Positions 31,912 to 40,803 of a stretch of DNA of 44,284 nt are shown here, one piece after another. The position numbers and the translations under genes are program-made. Every line of letters begins with the position of its first letter. Within the stretch, counting starts at the first letter, position 1. The stretch is from Acidobacteriaceae bacterium (GTDB taxonomy: Bacteria; Acidobacteriota; Terriglobia; Bryobacterales; Bryobacteraceae): positions 1-44,284 of the forward strand of contig JADCJL010000094.1 of NCBI GenBank assembly GCA_020247055.1. Reading direction: 5' to 3'. The notes beneath the pieces were generated by a model. It did no database searches. It worked only from the letters and a program-made list of their open reading frames with translations, and was not told where the DNA came from.

Positions 31912-34133
31912 GTGTTCGCAGAGGAGCGTTCGACGTCGCGCACGCCGCTGATGCGGCGGACGGAATTGACGATGCGCTCGAGTTGTTTTTTGTCGCGGAC
32001 GTCGAGGGCGACATTGACGATAGCGCTGCCGTCGCTGCGGGATTCGTCAGGTTGGGCTTCGAGGGTGCGGATGTTGGTTCCTTCGTGGAACAGGGCACTG
32101 GTGAGCTGATTGAGGATGCCGGGGCGGTCGTCGGTGTGGATGACGAGTTTGACGAGGAAGGTTTCGTTGACGGCGCGGGCCCATTCGACGTCGATTTTGC
32201 GTTCCACCTCGTACATGAGGTTTTGGACGTTGCTGCAGTTGACCGAGTGGACGGCGACGCCTTTGCCGCGGGTAATGTAGCCGACGATGGCTTCGCCGCG
32301 GATGGGATTGCAGCATTTCGCGCGGTAGACCATGACATCGTCGATGCCGCGAACCTTGAGGACGAGGTCTTCGCCGTCGAGTTTGGCAGGGGGGAGCGGA
32401 GCGGCGGGGGCGGCCTCTTCGGCTTCGGCGGCGGCGACCTGTTCAGGGGCGAGTTGCTGCAGCACCTGACGGGCGGAGAACTTGCCGTAGCCGAGGGCGG
32501 CGTGGAGGTCTTCCATCTTGCTGAAGCCGTAATCCTGGGCGACCTGTTCGACCTGGCTTTTGCCGATCTTCTTCCAGTGGACGCCGAGGCGGCGGGCCTC
32601 TTTCTCAAGCTGTTTTTCCCCGATTTCGATGGCTTTGGCGCGTTCCGTGGTGTTGATGACGTGCTTGATGCGGTTGCGCGCCTTCGACGTCTTGACGAAG
32701 TTGAGCCAGTCCTTCGATGGGGTATGCCCCTGTTGGGTGAGGATGTCGACGACATCACCGTTCTTGAGTTCGTACTTCAGGGGAACGATGCGGCCGTTGA
32801 CTTTGGCGCCGACGCAGAGATGGCCGACGTCGGAGTGGATGGCGTAGGCGAAGTCGATGGGGGAGGCGCCGCGGGGGAGGATGATGACCTTGCCGCGGGG
32901 GGTAAAGGCGTAGACCTCTTCGGGGTACAGGTCGACTTTGAGGGTCGAAAGGAACTCGCCAGGGTCGCGGACGTCCTGCTGCCATTCGACGAGTTGGCGA
33001 AGCCAAGCGACCTGTTGTTCGTTGGTCTGGGCGGTTTTGCTGCCTTCCTTGTACTTCCAGTGGGCGGCGATGCCCTCTTCGGCGATGCGGTGCATCTGTT
33101 CGGTACGGATCTGCACTTCGAAGGCCTGGCCGCCGGGGCCGATGACGGAAGTATGGAGGGACTGGTAGAGATTGGGCCGGGGGATGGCGATGAAGTCTTT
33201 GATGCGGCCCGGGATGGGGGTCCATTCGCCGTGGATGGTGCCGAGGGCGCCGTAGCAGTTTTTGACACTGTCGGTGATGATCCGGAGGGCGAGGAGGTCG
33301 TAGACCTGGTCGATGCTGATCTTCTGGCGCTTCAATTTCTGGTAGACGCTGAAGGGGCGCTTGAGGCGAGCTTCGATGCGGGCGGGGATGTTTTCGCGCG
33401 AGAGTTTGACCTCTACGGCGTGGCGGATCTCTTCGAGCACGCCCTGGGTAGCGCGGCGTTTGGATTCGATGGCAAGCGTTACCTCTTCAAAGGCGGCGGG
33501 GTCGAGGTAGCGAAAGCCGAGATCTTCGAGTTCGGCGCGGATTTTGCCCATACCGAGGCGATGGGCGATGGGGGCGTAGATTTCGAGGGTTTCCTGGGCG
33601 ATGCGTTCCTGGCGTTCGCGGCTGAGCGAGGCCATCGTGCGCATGTTGTGGAGGCGGTCGGCGAGTTTGACGAGGACAACGCGGATGTCGTTGACCATGG
33701 CGAGGAGCATCTTCCGGACGCTTTCGGCCTGGCGCTCCTCGCGGGAGTAGAAGTTGAGTTTAGCGAGCTTGGTGACGCCGTCGACGCACTGGGCGACTTC
33801 GGGGCCGAAGAGTTTGCGGACTTCGTCGATCGTGACGGAGGTGTCTTCGACGGTGTCGTGGAGAAGGCCGGTGACGAGGCACACCGAGTCCATCGACATA
33901 TCGCAGAGGATATGGGCAACCTCAAGGGGGTGGGCCATGTAGGGTTCACCGGAGGAGCGGGTTTGACCGGTATGGTGGAGAGAGGCGAAGGCGAAGGCTT
34001 CGCGGAGGGGGTTTAGATTTTCCGAGGGGCGGAGTTTGGCGTAGCGGGCGAGGAGTTCTTCAAAACGAGTGGTGAGCGCAGGATCGCCGGCGTTCGATGG
34101 GGCGGACTCAGACAAGTTGACCGGCTGACTCAC
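31908..34133 (-). CDS. rel: Bifunctional (p)ppGpp synthetase/hydrolase
   Basis: 741 residues from a GTG at 34133, full length for Rel/SpoT. The HD hydrolase part is intact (SGEPYMAHPLEVAHIL; LLHDTVEDT with His92-Asp93). The synthetase domain has YDLLALRIITDSVKNCYGALGTIHGEWTPIPGRIKDFIA and EVQIRTEQMHRIAEEGIAAHWKYK. A TGS domain (VYAFTPRGKVIILPRGASPIDFAYAIH), a zinc-finger-like segment (AKCCNPIRGEAIVGYITRG) and a C-terminal ACT domain (VIHTDDRPGILNQLTSALF) follow. With HDxxED and RxKD motifs present, both activities are expected. It lies downstream of the tonB-exbB-exbD operon and is coupled to the DUF971 gene. Confidence 0.95.
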   Translation of the reverse strand: MSQPVNLSESAPSNAGDPALTTRFEELLARYAKLRPSENLNPLREAFAFASLHHTGQTRSSGEPYMAHPLEVAHILCDMSMDSVCLVTGLLHDTVEDTSVTIDEVRKLFGPEVAQCVDGVTKLAKLNFYSREERQAESVRKMLLAMVNDIRVVLVKLADRLHNMRTMASLSRERQERIAQETLEIYAPIAHRLGMGKIRAELEDLGFRYLDPAAFEEVTLAIESKRRATQGVLEEIRHAVEVKLSRENIPARIEARLKRPFSVYQKLKRQKISIDQVYDLLALRIITDSVKNCYGALGTIHGEWTPIPGRIKDFIAIPRPNLYQSLHTSVIGPGGQAFEVQIRTEQMHRIAEEGIAAHWKYKEGSKTAQTNEQQVAWLRQLVEWQQDVRDPGEFLSTLKVDLYPEEVYAFTPRGKVIILPRGASPIDFAYAIHSDVGHLCVGAKVNGRIVPLKYELKNGDVVDILTQQGHTPSKDWLNFVKTSKARNRIKHVINTTERAKAIEIGEKQLEKEARRLGVHWKKIGKSQVEQVAQDYGFSKMEDLHAALGYGKFSARQVLQQLAPEQVAAAEAEEAAPAAPLPPAKLDGEDLVLKVRGIDDVMVYRAKCCNPIRGEAIVGYITRGKGVAVHSVNCSNVQNLMYEVERKIDVEWARAVNETFLVKLVIHTDDRPGILNQLTSALFHEGTNIRTLEAQPDESRSDGSAIVNVALDVRDKKQLERIVNSVRRISGVRDVERSSANT

Positions 34134-34196
34134 GACGAGACCCTCTATCCTTCAGAGTACACGGTGTGAGAGCAGCCGGTCACGCTTGGGTGGCTA

Positions 34197-35015
34197 CTAC
34201 TTCTTCTCTTGTTCCTGGACGATACCGCCAGCGGCTTTCTTTTCGAGCGCTTCAGCTTTCCGCTTCTTCGCTTCGAGGGCCTTCTGGACGTACCCGTCGG
34301 CCAAGTCCTGTTCCTTCTTATAGTCTTCCGGGGTATCGGCGAGGTCGGCCAACTCCCGGTGCATCAGGTTGAGGTAGGCGTAGGCGTCGTCATAGTCGGG
34401 ATCGACCTGCACGGCCGCTTCGAGCTGCTTGAGACCGTCCTGGACGATAGTGAGGTTCTTCTGGCGAACCTCTTCCCGTACCTTCTTGTCCTTCAGCGGA
34501 CCCGGGTCTTCGGGCTTCATGCTGAGTTTGGCCCGGGCTTCGCCGCGAACCGGGTAGGCCTTGCCCCAGGCGATGACGCCGAGGGTGTAGAGGGCTTCCT
34601 TGTTCTGGGCATCGACCTTGAGCAGCCGCTCGTTCCAGGTTTTCGCCTCGTCAAACTTCTTCTGGTTGTAGAAGAGAGACGCGATGGAGGCGATGGCGAG
34701 TTTGTCGTTGGGGTCCTTTTCGAGGACGAGTTGGAAGTTATCGTAAGCCGCTTTGGCGAACTGAGCATTTTCTTCCGACTCGGCGCCGGGGATCCATTGG
34801 CTCATGTAGGCGGTGGCCAGATAGAGCCGGGCGGTCGGGAACTCGGGATCGAGCTCGACGGCTTCCTGGAAGGACTTGACGGCATCGGCGTACTTGGCGT
34901 TTTTGTACGCGCGGACGCCTTTGTTCAGATTGTCGCGCGCCCTGAGCTTCTGGCAGCCCGTGGCGGAGAGAAGGAGAGCGCCGCAAGCGGCCAGGGTCAG
35001 GAGAGTTTTCATCAT
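34197..35015 (-). CDS. TPR lipoprotein
   Basis: 272 residues. The signal peptide ends in a lipobox LLLSATGC with Cys21 as the lipid-modified residue. Tetratricopeptide repeats follow: NLNKGVRAYKNAKYADAVKSFQEAVELDP, AYDNFQLVLEKDPNDKLAI, LFYNQKKFDEAKTWNERLLKVDAQ and QLEAAVQVDPDYDDAYAYLNL. The Lys/Glu-rich C-terminus is probably helical. As the fifth gene after tonB-exbB-exbD-exbD (13 bp from the second exbD) it may be an accessory of that energy-transducing complex in the periplasm, by analogy with TPR partners of Tol/TonB systems; this is inference. Confidence 0.87.
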   Translation of the reverse strand: MMKTLLTLAACGALLLSATGCQKLRARDNLNKGVRAYKNAKYADAVKSFQEAVELDPEFPTARLYLATAYMSQWIPGAESEENAQFAKAAYDNFQLVLEKDPNDKLAIASIASLFYNQKKFDEAKTWNERLLKVDAQNKEALYTLGVIAWGKAYPVRGEARAKLSMKPEDPGPLKDKKVREEVRQKNLTIVQDGLKQLEAAVQVDPDYDDAYAYLNLMHRELADLADTPEDYKKEQDLADGYVQKALEAKKRKAEALEKKAAGGIVQEQEKK

Positions 35016-35028
35016 AACGGTTAGTCTC

Positions 35029-35460
35029 CTACTGGCCCTGCTCCATTTTCGGAGTCATCAGGCCTACCTTATCAATGCCGGCACCCTTGGCGATGTCAAT
35101 GGCGCGGGCGACGTACTGAAACTCGAGATCCGGATCGCCTTTAACGAAGACAACACGCTCGGCGCGGGTGGAGAACACCTTCTTCAAGCGTTCCTCGAGA
35201 TTTTTTTCGAGAACGTCTTCGCTGTTGAGCTTGATGGACTTGTCTTTGGCGATAATGATCACGACGGTGCGGTCCTGATCGGGGGGCGGAGGAGGCGTGT
35301 TCGGCGGAGGCGGTTGCGGAACGAGCGCGTCCAAGCCCTTCGGCGTGAGCGGAGTGATGACCATGAAGATGATCAGCAGCACGAGCAGCACGTCAATCAG
35401 GGGGGTCATATTGATGTCGGCTTGCGGTCCCTTACCGCCGCCGCCTGTTGACATTGACAT
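35029..35460 (-). CDS. exbD: ExbD/TolR-family protein, second copy
   Basis: 143 residues. The short cytosolic start DINMTPLIDVLLVLLIIFMV includes the membrane helix with the conserved Asp (LIDVLLV) that takes part in proton flow. The periplasmic part begins after a Pro-rich linker (PQPPPPNTPPPPPDQ) and has the usual ExbD fold ending IDIAKGAGIDKVGLMTP. With the ExbB-like protein and TonB it converts proton-motive force to outer-membrane transport. A Gly-rich N-terminus (MSMSTGGGGKG) is unusual. Confidence 0.92.
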   Translation of the reverse strand: MSMSTGGGGKGPQADINMTPLIDVLLVLLIIFMVITPLTPKGLDALVPQPPPPNTPPPPPDQDRTVVIIIAKDKSIKLNSEDVLEKNLEERLKKVFSTRAERVVFVKGDPDLEFQYVARAIDIAKGAGIDKVGLMTPKMEQGQ

Positions 35461-35493
35461 AAGAATGCTCCTTCGAAAGAGGAATGATCCGGG

Positions 35494-35964
35494 TTAGGCG
35501 CCCGGCGCGGCCATAGCTTCGCCTTCTTTGACTTGTTCTGTCAACAGACCGATCTGATCAACCTGAAAGGCGCGGAGGTTGTCGAGAACTTCGACGACAC
35601 GCTCGTAGCGGGCGCGGGAATCGCTTTTCAGGTAGACGGTCTTGTCGACGCGGTTGGTGAGTTGATCCTTCACCTTGGTACCAAGGCTGGGAAGGTCGTT
35701 GAACTGGTCGGTGCCGAGATAGACCTTACCATCGCGCGTCACCGAGATGAGGATCGCGTCCTCTTTATCAGCGGCCTGCATGGCAATGGGGTTCTTGGTC
35801 TGGACGAGTTCCACGGTGATGCCCTTTGAGAGCATGGGGGTGATCACCATGAAGATGATGAGCATGACGAGCATCACGTCAACGAGCGGGGTGACGTTGA
35901 TGTCGGAGACGGGTGGGGGAGCGGCTGGTTTCTTGCGGTGCGAATTTCCGATTTCGATCGACAT
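35494..35964 (-). CDS. exbD: ExbD/TolR-family protein, first copy
   Basis: 156 residues. The membrane helix segment DINVTPLVDVMLVMLIIFMVITP carries the conserved Asp. The periplasmic domain follows: VYLGTDQFNDLPSLGTKVKDQL ... VYLKSDSRARYERVVEVLDNLRAFQVDQIGLLTE. The two ExbD proteins share the helix but differ in the periplasmic half, so they are paralogues rather than recent duplicates. Two ExbD chains per pentameric ExbB are known from structures; here they could form a heterodimer. Confidence 0.93.
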   Translation of the reverse strand: MSIEIGNSHRKKPAAPPPVSDINVTPLVDVMLVMLIIFMVITPMLSKGITVELVQTKNPIAMQAADKEDAILISVTRDGKVYLGTDQFNDLPSLGTKVKDQLTNRVDKTVYLKSDSRARYERVVEVLDNLRAFQVDQIGLLTEQVKEGEAMAAPGA

Positions 35965-36048
35965 GAGGAGGTCTCCATTGCCGGGAGGCAGGCCGGACCT
36001 TGGGGGGCCCGGCCGGGTTCCCGATTCAACTCAACAGAAGGGGGTATC

Positions 36049-36780
36049 TTAGTGCTTGGCGCTGGTGCGCGAAGCCCGCTTGATAAAGTAGTCGATCAGT
36101 TCGGAAGACGAGTTACCCATCTCCACGTTGAAGGCATCGAGACGGCTGTTGAAGTAGTTGAAGACCATGACGGCCGGAATGGCGACGAACAGGCCGATCG
36201 CGGTGGCGACGAGCGCTTCCGAGATACCGCCGGCGACGGCGCCGAGACCGGTGGACTTTTCGGCGGCGATGCCCTGGAAGGCGTTGATGATGCCGACCAC
36301 GGTGCCGAACAGGCCGACGAAGGGAGCGGTGGAACCGATGGTGGCCAGGGCGCTCACACCGCGCTTCAGTTCCGCCTGCACGATGGCTTCGGCGCGTTCG
36401 AGAGCGCGACGGGATGCCTCAATGGTTTCCCCGGAGATGTCGCCCTGGTTGTGGGCCTGGAACTCCTGAAGACCAGCAACGACGACCTTGGCGAGGTGGG
36501 ACTTCTTAAAGCGGTCAGCAATCTTGATGGCTTCATCAAGTTTGCCTTCCCGGAGAGCGCCAGCGACGGCGGGAGCAAATGCACGGCTCTGCGCGCGGGC
36601 CGCGTTGTAGGCGATCAACCGGTCGATCATGACACCGATCGACCAGGCCGACATAATGAACAGCGCGATCACGACGAAGCGAGCCATCCATCCCATCTGG
36701 GCCCACATGTCGGCCGGATCGAACGAGACGCCACCTTCTTGGATCAGAAACAGAGCCCATACCTGCAACTGAATGATCAT
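36049..36780 (-). CDS. exbB: ExbB/TolQ-family proton-channel protein
   Basis: 243 residues; AGGAGA lies five bases before the ATG. There are three membrane helices: about 28-50 ([23 protein letters not shown]), 145-170 ([19 protein letters not shown]) and 185-210 ([25 protein letters not shown]). The conserved [20 protein letters not shown]-type and [17 protein letters not shown] motifs line the channel. It forms the pentamer around the ExbD helices and passes force to TonB. It is preceded by tonB and a hairpin-rich spacer. Confidence 0.94.
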   Translation of the reverse strand: MIIQLQVWALFLIQEGGVSFDPADMWAQMGWMARFVVIALFIMSAWSIGVMIDRLIAYNAARAQSRAFAPAVAGALREGKLDEAIKIADRFKKSHLAKVVVAGLQEFQAHNQGDISGETIEASRRALERAEAIVQAELKRGVSALATIGSTAPFVGLFGTVVGIINAFQGIAAEKSTGLGAVAGGISEALVATAIGLFVAIPAVMVFNYFNSRLDAFNVEMGNSSSELIDYFIKRASRTSAKH

Positions 36781-36815
36781 ACGAATCTCCTGCGAGTTGA
36801 ATTTTTGGAATTGGT

Positions 36816-36888
36816 AGCCGGAATCCCGGCTGGGTTGGTCCCACCGAAGTGGGGGGGCCGTGGGTTCTCCTCTTGGATGCCAACGGCC
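36816..36888. terminator. Three small hairpins between tonB and exbB
   Basis: AGCCGG/CCGGCT (36816-36831), CCCAC/GTGGG (36840-36853) and GGCCGTGGG/CCAACGGCC (36856-36888, one mismatch) lie in the 149-bp spacer. They could weaken read-through from tonB into exbB or stabilise an RNA end. No T-run. Confidence 0.35.
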
Positions 36889-36929
36889 CGGTTACTACTC
36901 GAACGGACGTCCGCTTCTTAGGGGAACGG

Positions 36930-37685
36930 TTAGTTACTCAACGTGAAGTTCACGTCGATCTGTGTCTGCACTTCCACGGCCTCACCGTTGAGGAGAGTGG
37001 GTTTGTAGACCCACTGCCGGACGGCGTCGGTAGCGGCAGGAACCAGCAGCGGGTGACCGCTTACCATCTGCAGATTCTGAATGGTGCCGTCGCGAGAGAT
37101 GATCGCATTGAAGCGAACGACACCTTGAATACGAGCCTGCTTAGCCAGGGGCGGATAGTTCGGCCGGACCTGGCGGATCAGATTAGCAGCCTGGACGTTG
37201 CCGCCCACGCGAATCGGACCGGTCGGTTTCGGTTTGGGAACTTCCTTGGGGGGCGGCGGGGGCGGTGGCGCGGCGGAAGGAACGCCACCGATGATGCCGC
37301 CGATGACGCCACCAGGGACGCCGCCAGGAACACCGCCGGGCACGCCGCCTACGACGGCGCCACCCATGGGAGGCGGCAACTCCTCTTCCTTGATCATGGC
37401 TATCTCTTTCGGGATCTGCTTGGGCGCCATCAGCCGGTTGGCGTCAAACTGACGCGGAATGACCTTAACGACCTTGACGGGGGCCGCCGGCGGAGGTGGC
37501 GGAGGAGGAGGCGGCGGCGGGGCAACCAGCATGCTGGCCAGTTGGGTTGGCTGCAACCCCTCAAAAAACCACATCGGCAGAATCACCAAGAAGGCGACTA
37601 GCGTGGCCTGGATGAGGAAAGAGACAAATACGGTCCAGGGCTTATTAGTTTTCCCGGCGCCATCGACGAATGTTTGATCAAACAT
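36930..37685 (-). CDS. tonB: TonB-family energy transducer with Gly-Pro repeats
   Basis: 251 residues from the ATG at 37685, eight bases after AAAGGA; the frame is open 28 codons further but without support. One membrane helix (about 17-40) anchors it. A run of eleven Pro (about 56-66) and a Gly-rich region with GGVPGGVPGGVPGGVIGG (about 112-129) form the periplasmic linker, followed by a second Pro run. The TonB C-terminal domain spans about 160-250 (VRPNYPPLAKQARIQGVVRF, DAVRQWVYKPTLLNGEAVEV). It transmits ExbB-ExbD force to receptors such as the one at the left edge. The Gly/Val/Pro spacer is unlike the Pro-Lys/Pro-Glu spacer of model TonB. Confidence 0.93.
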   Translation of the reverse strand: MFDQTFVDGAGKTNKPWTVFVSFLIQATLVAFLVILPMWFFEGLQPTQLASMLVAPPPPPPPPPPPAAPVKVVKVIPRQFDANRLMAPKQIPKEIAMIKEEELPPPMGGAVVGGVPGGVPGGVPGGVIGGIIGGVPSAAPPPPPPPKEVPKPKPTGPIRVGGNVQAANLIRQVRPNYPPLAKQARIQGVVRFNAIISRDGTIQNLQMVSGHPLLVPAATDAVRQWVYKPTLLNGEAVEVQTQIDVNFTLSN

Positions 37686-37753
37686 CTTCGTTATCCTTTC
37701 GGCCCCGCTGCCAGAGTAGCGGAGCGCGTTGAGGTGGGAGGACTTCTTACCGT

Positions 37754-37779
37754 CCGGGCCTCCGAGCAAAGAGGACCGG
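37754..37779. terminator. Hairpin between secF and tonB
   Basis: CCGGGCCTC (37754-37762) pairs with GAGGACCGG (37771-37779) with one mismatch and an eight-base loop, in the 141-bp spacer. It may end the secF transcript (minus strand). There is no clear T-run. Confidence 0.35.
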
Positions 37780-37826
37780 GCCGGGGGACTACGTTACTGC
37801 GAGAAACAAGAGTTACTGCTGGTAAA

Positions 37827-39032
37827 TTACTTCGTGTTCTTCGCCTTCACCGGACTCGCGGCGGCGGCAGCGGGGGCGTTACCCTTGCGCCGTTTTTCCA
37901 TCCATTCCCGGAGGAAGATGAGGATGGGAGAGGCGATGAAGATAGAGGAGTAAGTACCGAAGATAATTCCGGCTACCAGGGCAAACGCAAAACCGTTTAA
38001 CACCTGACCACCGAACAGCCAGAGAGCAAGGGCCGTCAGGAAGGTAAGTCCTGACGTGAGGATGGTACGGCTCAGCGTCTGGTTGATGCTGAGATTGACA
38101 ACGCTGTCAAAACTTTCCCACCGCATTTGGGGCAGGTTCTCACGGATACGGTCGAAGATGACGATCGTATCGTTCATCGAGAAGCCCACGAGAGTGAGGA
38201 GGGCGGCGATGACCGTGAGAGAGATCTCTTTGTCGAGGAGCGAGAAAAGGCCAACGGTGATGATCACATCGTGAAACACAGCGATCACGGCGGCCAAACC
38301 ATAAACAAATTCAAAGCGGAAGCCGATGTATATCAGCATGCCGATGAGCGCGAGCAGCGTGGCGTTAATCGCCTGGGTCTGTAGCTCCTTGCCGACTCGG
38401 GGTCCGACAAGGTCGAAACCGCGAATGGTGTAGGAGCCCGGAAAAGTTTGCTGTTTGATCACGTTGATCATCTCGGGGGTAATTCCAGAGACACCGCTGA
38501 GGGAGTCCAGGTTCCCGAGCAGTCCCGAGCGGGGCGCGGCATCGCGGTAGGCGAGGATGTTCTTGACCAGCTCCTGAAGCTGCGGTTCGGTGAGAGCGGC
38601 GCTTGAGGTAGCGAGGGGACCGCGGAGCTTATCCGCAAGCTGGGCCTGGGTAGCGGTGTTGATGTCGAGTTTGTCGCCATCCTTGCCGCCAAAGGTGGCC
38701 TTCAGGGTGTCAAATACGGCCGAGCGAGCCTCGTTTAGTTCCCGTTCGTCCCGCAGGTCGGTGGAGATGATCACCTCATTCTGTCCGGTTACCTGCTGCA
38801 CGACGATTTCGCCGGGAATCCGGGCGCCGAGGGCCTTGCGGATCTGGTCCTCATTGGGCGTCTGCTGAAAGCGCACCGTGGTGACGGTACCGCCCTTGAA
38901 GTCGATGCCGTACTTCGGGCCGCCTTTCACGATAAGACTTCCCACGCCGACCGCCGTCAAGACAAGAGACGCGACGATGAAGGGCATTTTCTTGCCCAGG
39001 AAGTCGAAATTGGTTTTTTTGAAAATCTCCAT
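37827..39032 (-). CDS. secF: Protein translocase subunit SecF with an inserted helix-hairpin-helix-like segment
   Basis: 401 residues, longer than the usual 300-325. SecF features are KKMPFIVASLVLTAVGVGSL (helix 1), YGIDFKGGTVTTVRF, VGPRVGKELQTQAINATLLALIGMLIYIGFRFEF, FHDVIITVGLFSLL and FSMNDTIVIFDRIREN. Between the first periplasmic part and helix 2, residues about 122-200 form an extra block (LDINTATQAQLADKL ... ILAYRDAAPRSGLLGNLDSLSGVSGITPEMINVIKQQTF). It resembles the helix-hairpin-helix pattern of ComEA/GspK-type domains. With SecD it uses proton-motive force to pull proteins through SecYEG. It is separated from secD by 139 bp. Confidence 0.94.
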   Translation of the reverse strand: MEIFKKTNFDFLGKKMPFIVASLVLTAVGVGSLIVKGGPKYGIDFKGGTVTTVRFQQTPNEDQIRKALGARIPGEIVVQQVTGQNEVIISTDLRDERELNEARSAVFDTLKATFGGKDGDKLDINTATQAQLADKLRGPLATSSAALTEPQLQELVKNILAYRDAAPRSGLLGNLDSLSGVSGITPEMINVIKQQTFPGSYTIRGFDLVGPRVGKELQTQAINATLLALIGMLIYIGFRFEFVYGLAAVIAVFHDVIITVGLFSLLDKEISLTVIAALLTLVGFSMNDTIVIFDRIRENLPQMRWESFDSVVNLSINQTLSRTILTSGLTFLTALALWLFGGQVLNGFAFALVAGIIFGTYSSIFIASPILIFLREWMEKRRKGNAPAAAAASPVKAKNTK

Positions 39033-39104
39033 GCAGTGTTGCTACTGGCGGCCAGTGGGTTTCGACGCCACTTGCTTCCCTTTTGTTCCCGTTATGATCT
39101 CAGA

Positions 39105-39133
39105 AAAGTACCACAATTGCTTATGTTTCTCAA
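39105..39133 (-). promoter_or_regulatory. Candidate internal promoter for secF
   Basis: On the minus strand TTGAGA (39128-39133) and TACTTT (39105-39110) are separated by 17 bp in the secD-secF spacer, with an expected start near 39098. The -10 match is modest. It would let secF be made independently of secD. Confidence 0.4.
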
Positions 39134-39171
39134 ATGCGAGTCCGCCGTGAGACGGAGCCGCGGGACAGCGC

Positions 39172-40791
39172 TTAAATGCTGAGCGTCGTGGACTGCGGTT
39201 TGCCGTTCAACTCCCAATCAAAGATGGTGCGCGAGACGAAGACGGCGGTGAAAACGTTGGCGATGAGACCGATGACGAGGGTGATGGCGAAGCCTTTGAC
39301 GGCCGTCGTGCCGAAGATAAAAAGGAAAGCGCACGAGACAACGGTGGTGACGTGGGTGTCAACGATCGTCAGCCACGCTTTGCCGAAGCCGGCGTCAATG
39401 GCCGCCAGTACGCCTTTGCCGTGCCGCAGCTCTTCGCGAATGCGCTCGAAGATGAGGACGTTGGAGTCGACCGCCATACCAATGGTCAGGATGATGCCGG
39501 CAATGCCTGGCAGGGTGAGCACGGCGCCGAGGTAGGCGAGGACAGCAACCAGGATGATAGCGTTCAGCACAAGCGCCAGGACTGCGTTGATGCCGGCGCG
39601 CTTGTAGTAGACGAGCATGACGAGCACCACCGCGCCCACGCCCACCGCACCGGCGAGCAGGCCATCGCGGATGGAGTCGGCGCCGAGCGACGGGCCGACG
39701 GTACGCTCTTCGAGATAGACGACACCGGCGGGGAGCGAACCGGAGGTGAGTACCAGGGCCAGGTCGGCGGCTTCCTGCTGGGAGCCGGCGCCGGTAATGA
39801 CGCCCGAGTCTTCAATCTTGCTGTTGATCACGGCGACGCTGCGGGCGCGGCCGTCGAGCAGGACGGCGAGTTTGTTGCCCACGTTCGATTCCGTGTAGCG
39901 GCCAAAGCGGCGGCCGGCGTCGGGGGAGAGTACGAACGACGTCTCCCATTTGCCGAACTGGTCCTGGGAGGAGCGGGCATTCCGAAGATCGCGACCGGTA
40001 ACAACAGCGGTGCGGTTCACCAGATACCAGCTTTCACCCTGGTCGCCGGGGCGGGTGGCCTGCCGAATGGGCCGGGTGCCGAGGGGGAGGATGCCACCGT
40101 TCTTCGCGCGGAGCGCCTCTTCACTCGGGAATGGCCCGTCCTTGACCTCGACGATTTCGAGCATAGCGGCCGCCTGGAGGATGGCCTTGACGCGGGCCGG
40201 ATCGTCGACGCCGGGCATCTGGACGAGGATTTCAGGATTGGTTTCGCCGTTGCCGCGCTGCTGCACGGTGGCTTCGGCAAGGCCGAGGCCATTGATGCGC
40301 TGTTCAATCGTGCGCATGGAGCGGGTGACGGTGTCGCGGCGCATGGCGAGCGACTCAGTGTTGTTCATCGTCAGCCGGTAGGCGTCTGAGCCGACGCTGG
40401 CCATCTGCCAGGTGGAGAACTTTTGGGTAAGAATTTCGCGCAGAGCAGCGGTTTTGTCTACGGGCACACCCTTGATGTTGATCTGGATGGTGTCGGCCTC
40501 TTCGATCGTGCCCGGTTCGTTGCGGTCAATCGAGGTGTAGGCGATGGCCGCCTTCTGCATTTCGTCTTTGAGACGTTCGATGTTCTGGTCGGCATCGGCC
40601 TTGAAGGCGTCCTGCACCTGGACCTGCAGAACCAACTGGCTACCGCCACGGAGGTCGAGTCCGAGTTTGATGCTCTCGGCGATATTGCGCTCGAGTTCCG
40701 CCTTCGACTTGGGCAAGCCGATGATCCCGTAGATGCAGATCAGGATCGTGGCGACAATCACGAGAACTTTGGATTTAAGGTTCTTGTCCAT
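39172..40791 (-). CDS. secD: Protein translocase subunit SecD
   Basis: 539 residues. A first helix (KVLVIVATILICIYGIIGL) is followed by IKLGLDLRGGSQLVLQVQ, the conserved D1 motif. The large periplasmic P1 domain follows, then SGSLPAGVVYLEERTVGPSLGADSI, then five C-terminal helices with NAIILVAVLAYLGAVLTLPGIAGIILTIGMAVDSNVLIFERIREEL. The last is the RND-type signature of SecD. It is the 5' partner of secF and the 3' neighbour of yajC (12-bp gap). Confidence 0.96.
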   Translation of the reverse strand: MDKNLKSKVLVIVATILICIYGIIGLPKSKAELERNIAESIKLGLDLRGGSQLVLQVQVQDAFKADADQNIERLKDEMQKAAIAYTSIDRNEPGTIEEADTIQINIKGVPVDKTAALREILTQKFSTWQMASVGSDAYRLTMNNTESLAMRRDTVTRSMRTIEQRINGLGLAEATVQQRGNGETNPEILVQMPGVDDPARVKAILQAAAMLEIVEVKDGPFPSEEALRAKNGGILPLGTRPIRQATRPGDQGESWYLVNRTAVVTGRDLRNARSSQDQFGKWETSFVLSPDAGRRFGRYTESNVGNKLAVLLDGRARSVAVINSKIEDSGVITGAGSQQEAADLALVLTSGSLPAGVVYLEERTVGPSLGADSIRDGLLAGAVGVGAVVLVMLVYYKRAGINAVLALVLNAIILVAVLAYLGAVLTLPGIAGIILTIGMAVDSNVLIFERIREELRHGKGVLAAIDAGFGKAWLTIVDTHVTTVVSCAFLFIFGTTAVKGFAITLVIGLIANVFTAVFVSRTIFDWELNGKPQSTTLSI

Positions 40792-40803
40792 GAAGAGTGG
40801 TTC

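Noticed and set aside
31878-34016. A 712-codon frame opposite rel
   Set aside because: A shadow frame; the minus strand encodes a complete Rel protein with all motifs.
37198-37452. Gly/Pro-rich plus-strand frame opposite tonB
   Set aside because: It is the complement of the TonB Pro/Gly repeats and has no start signal.
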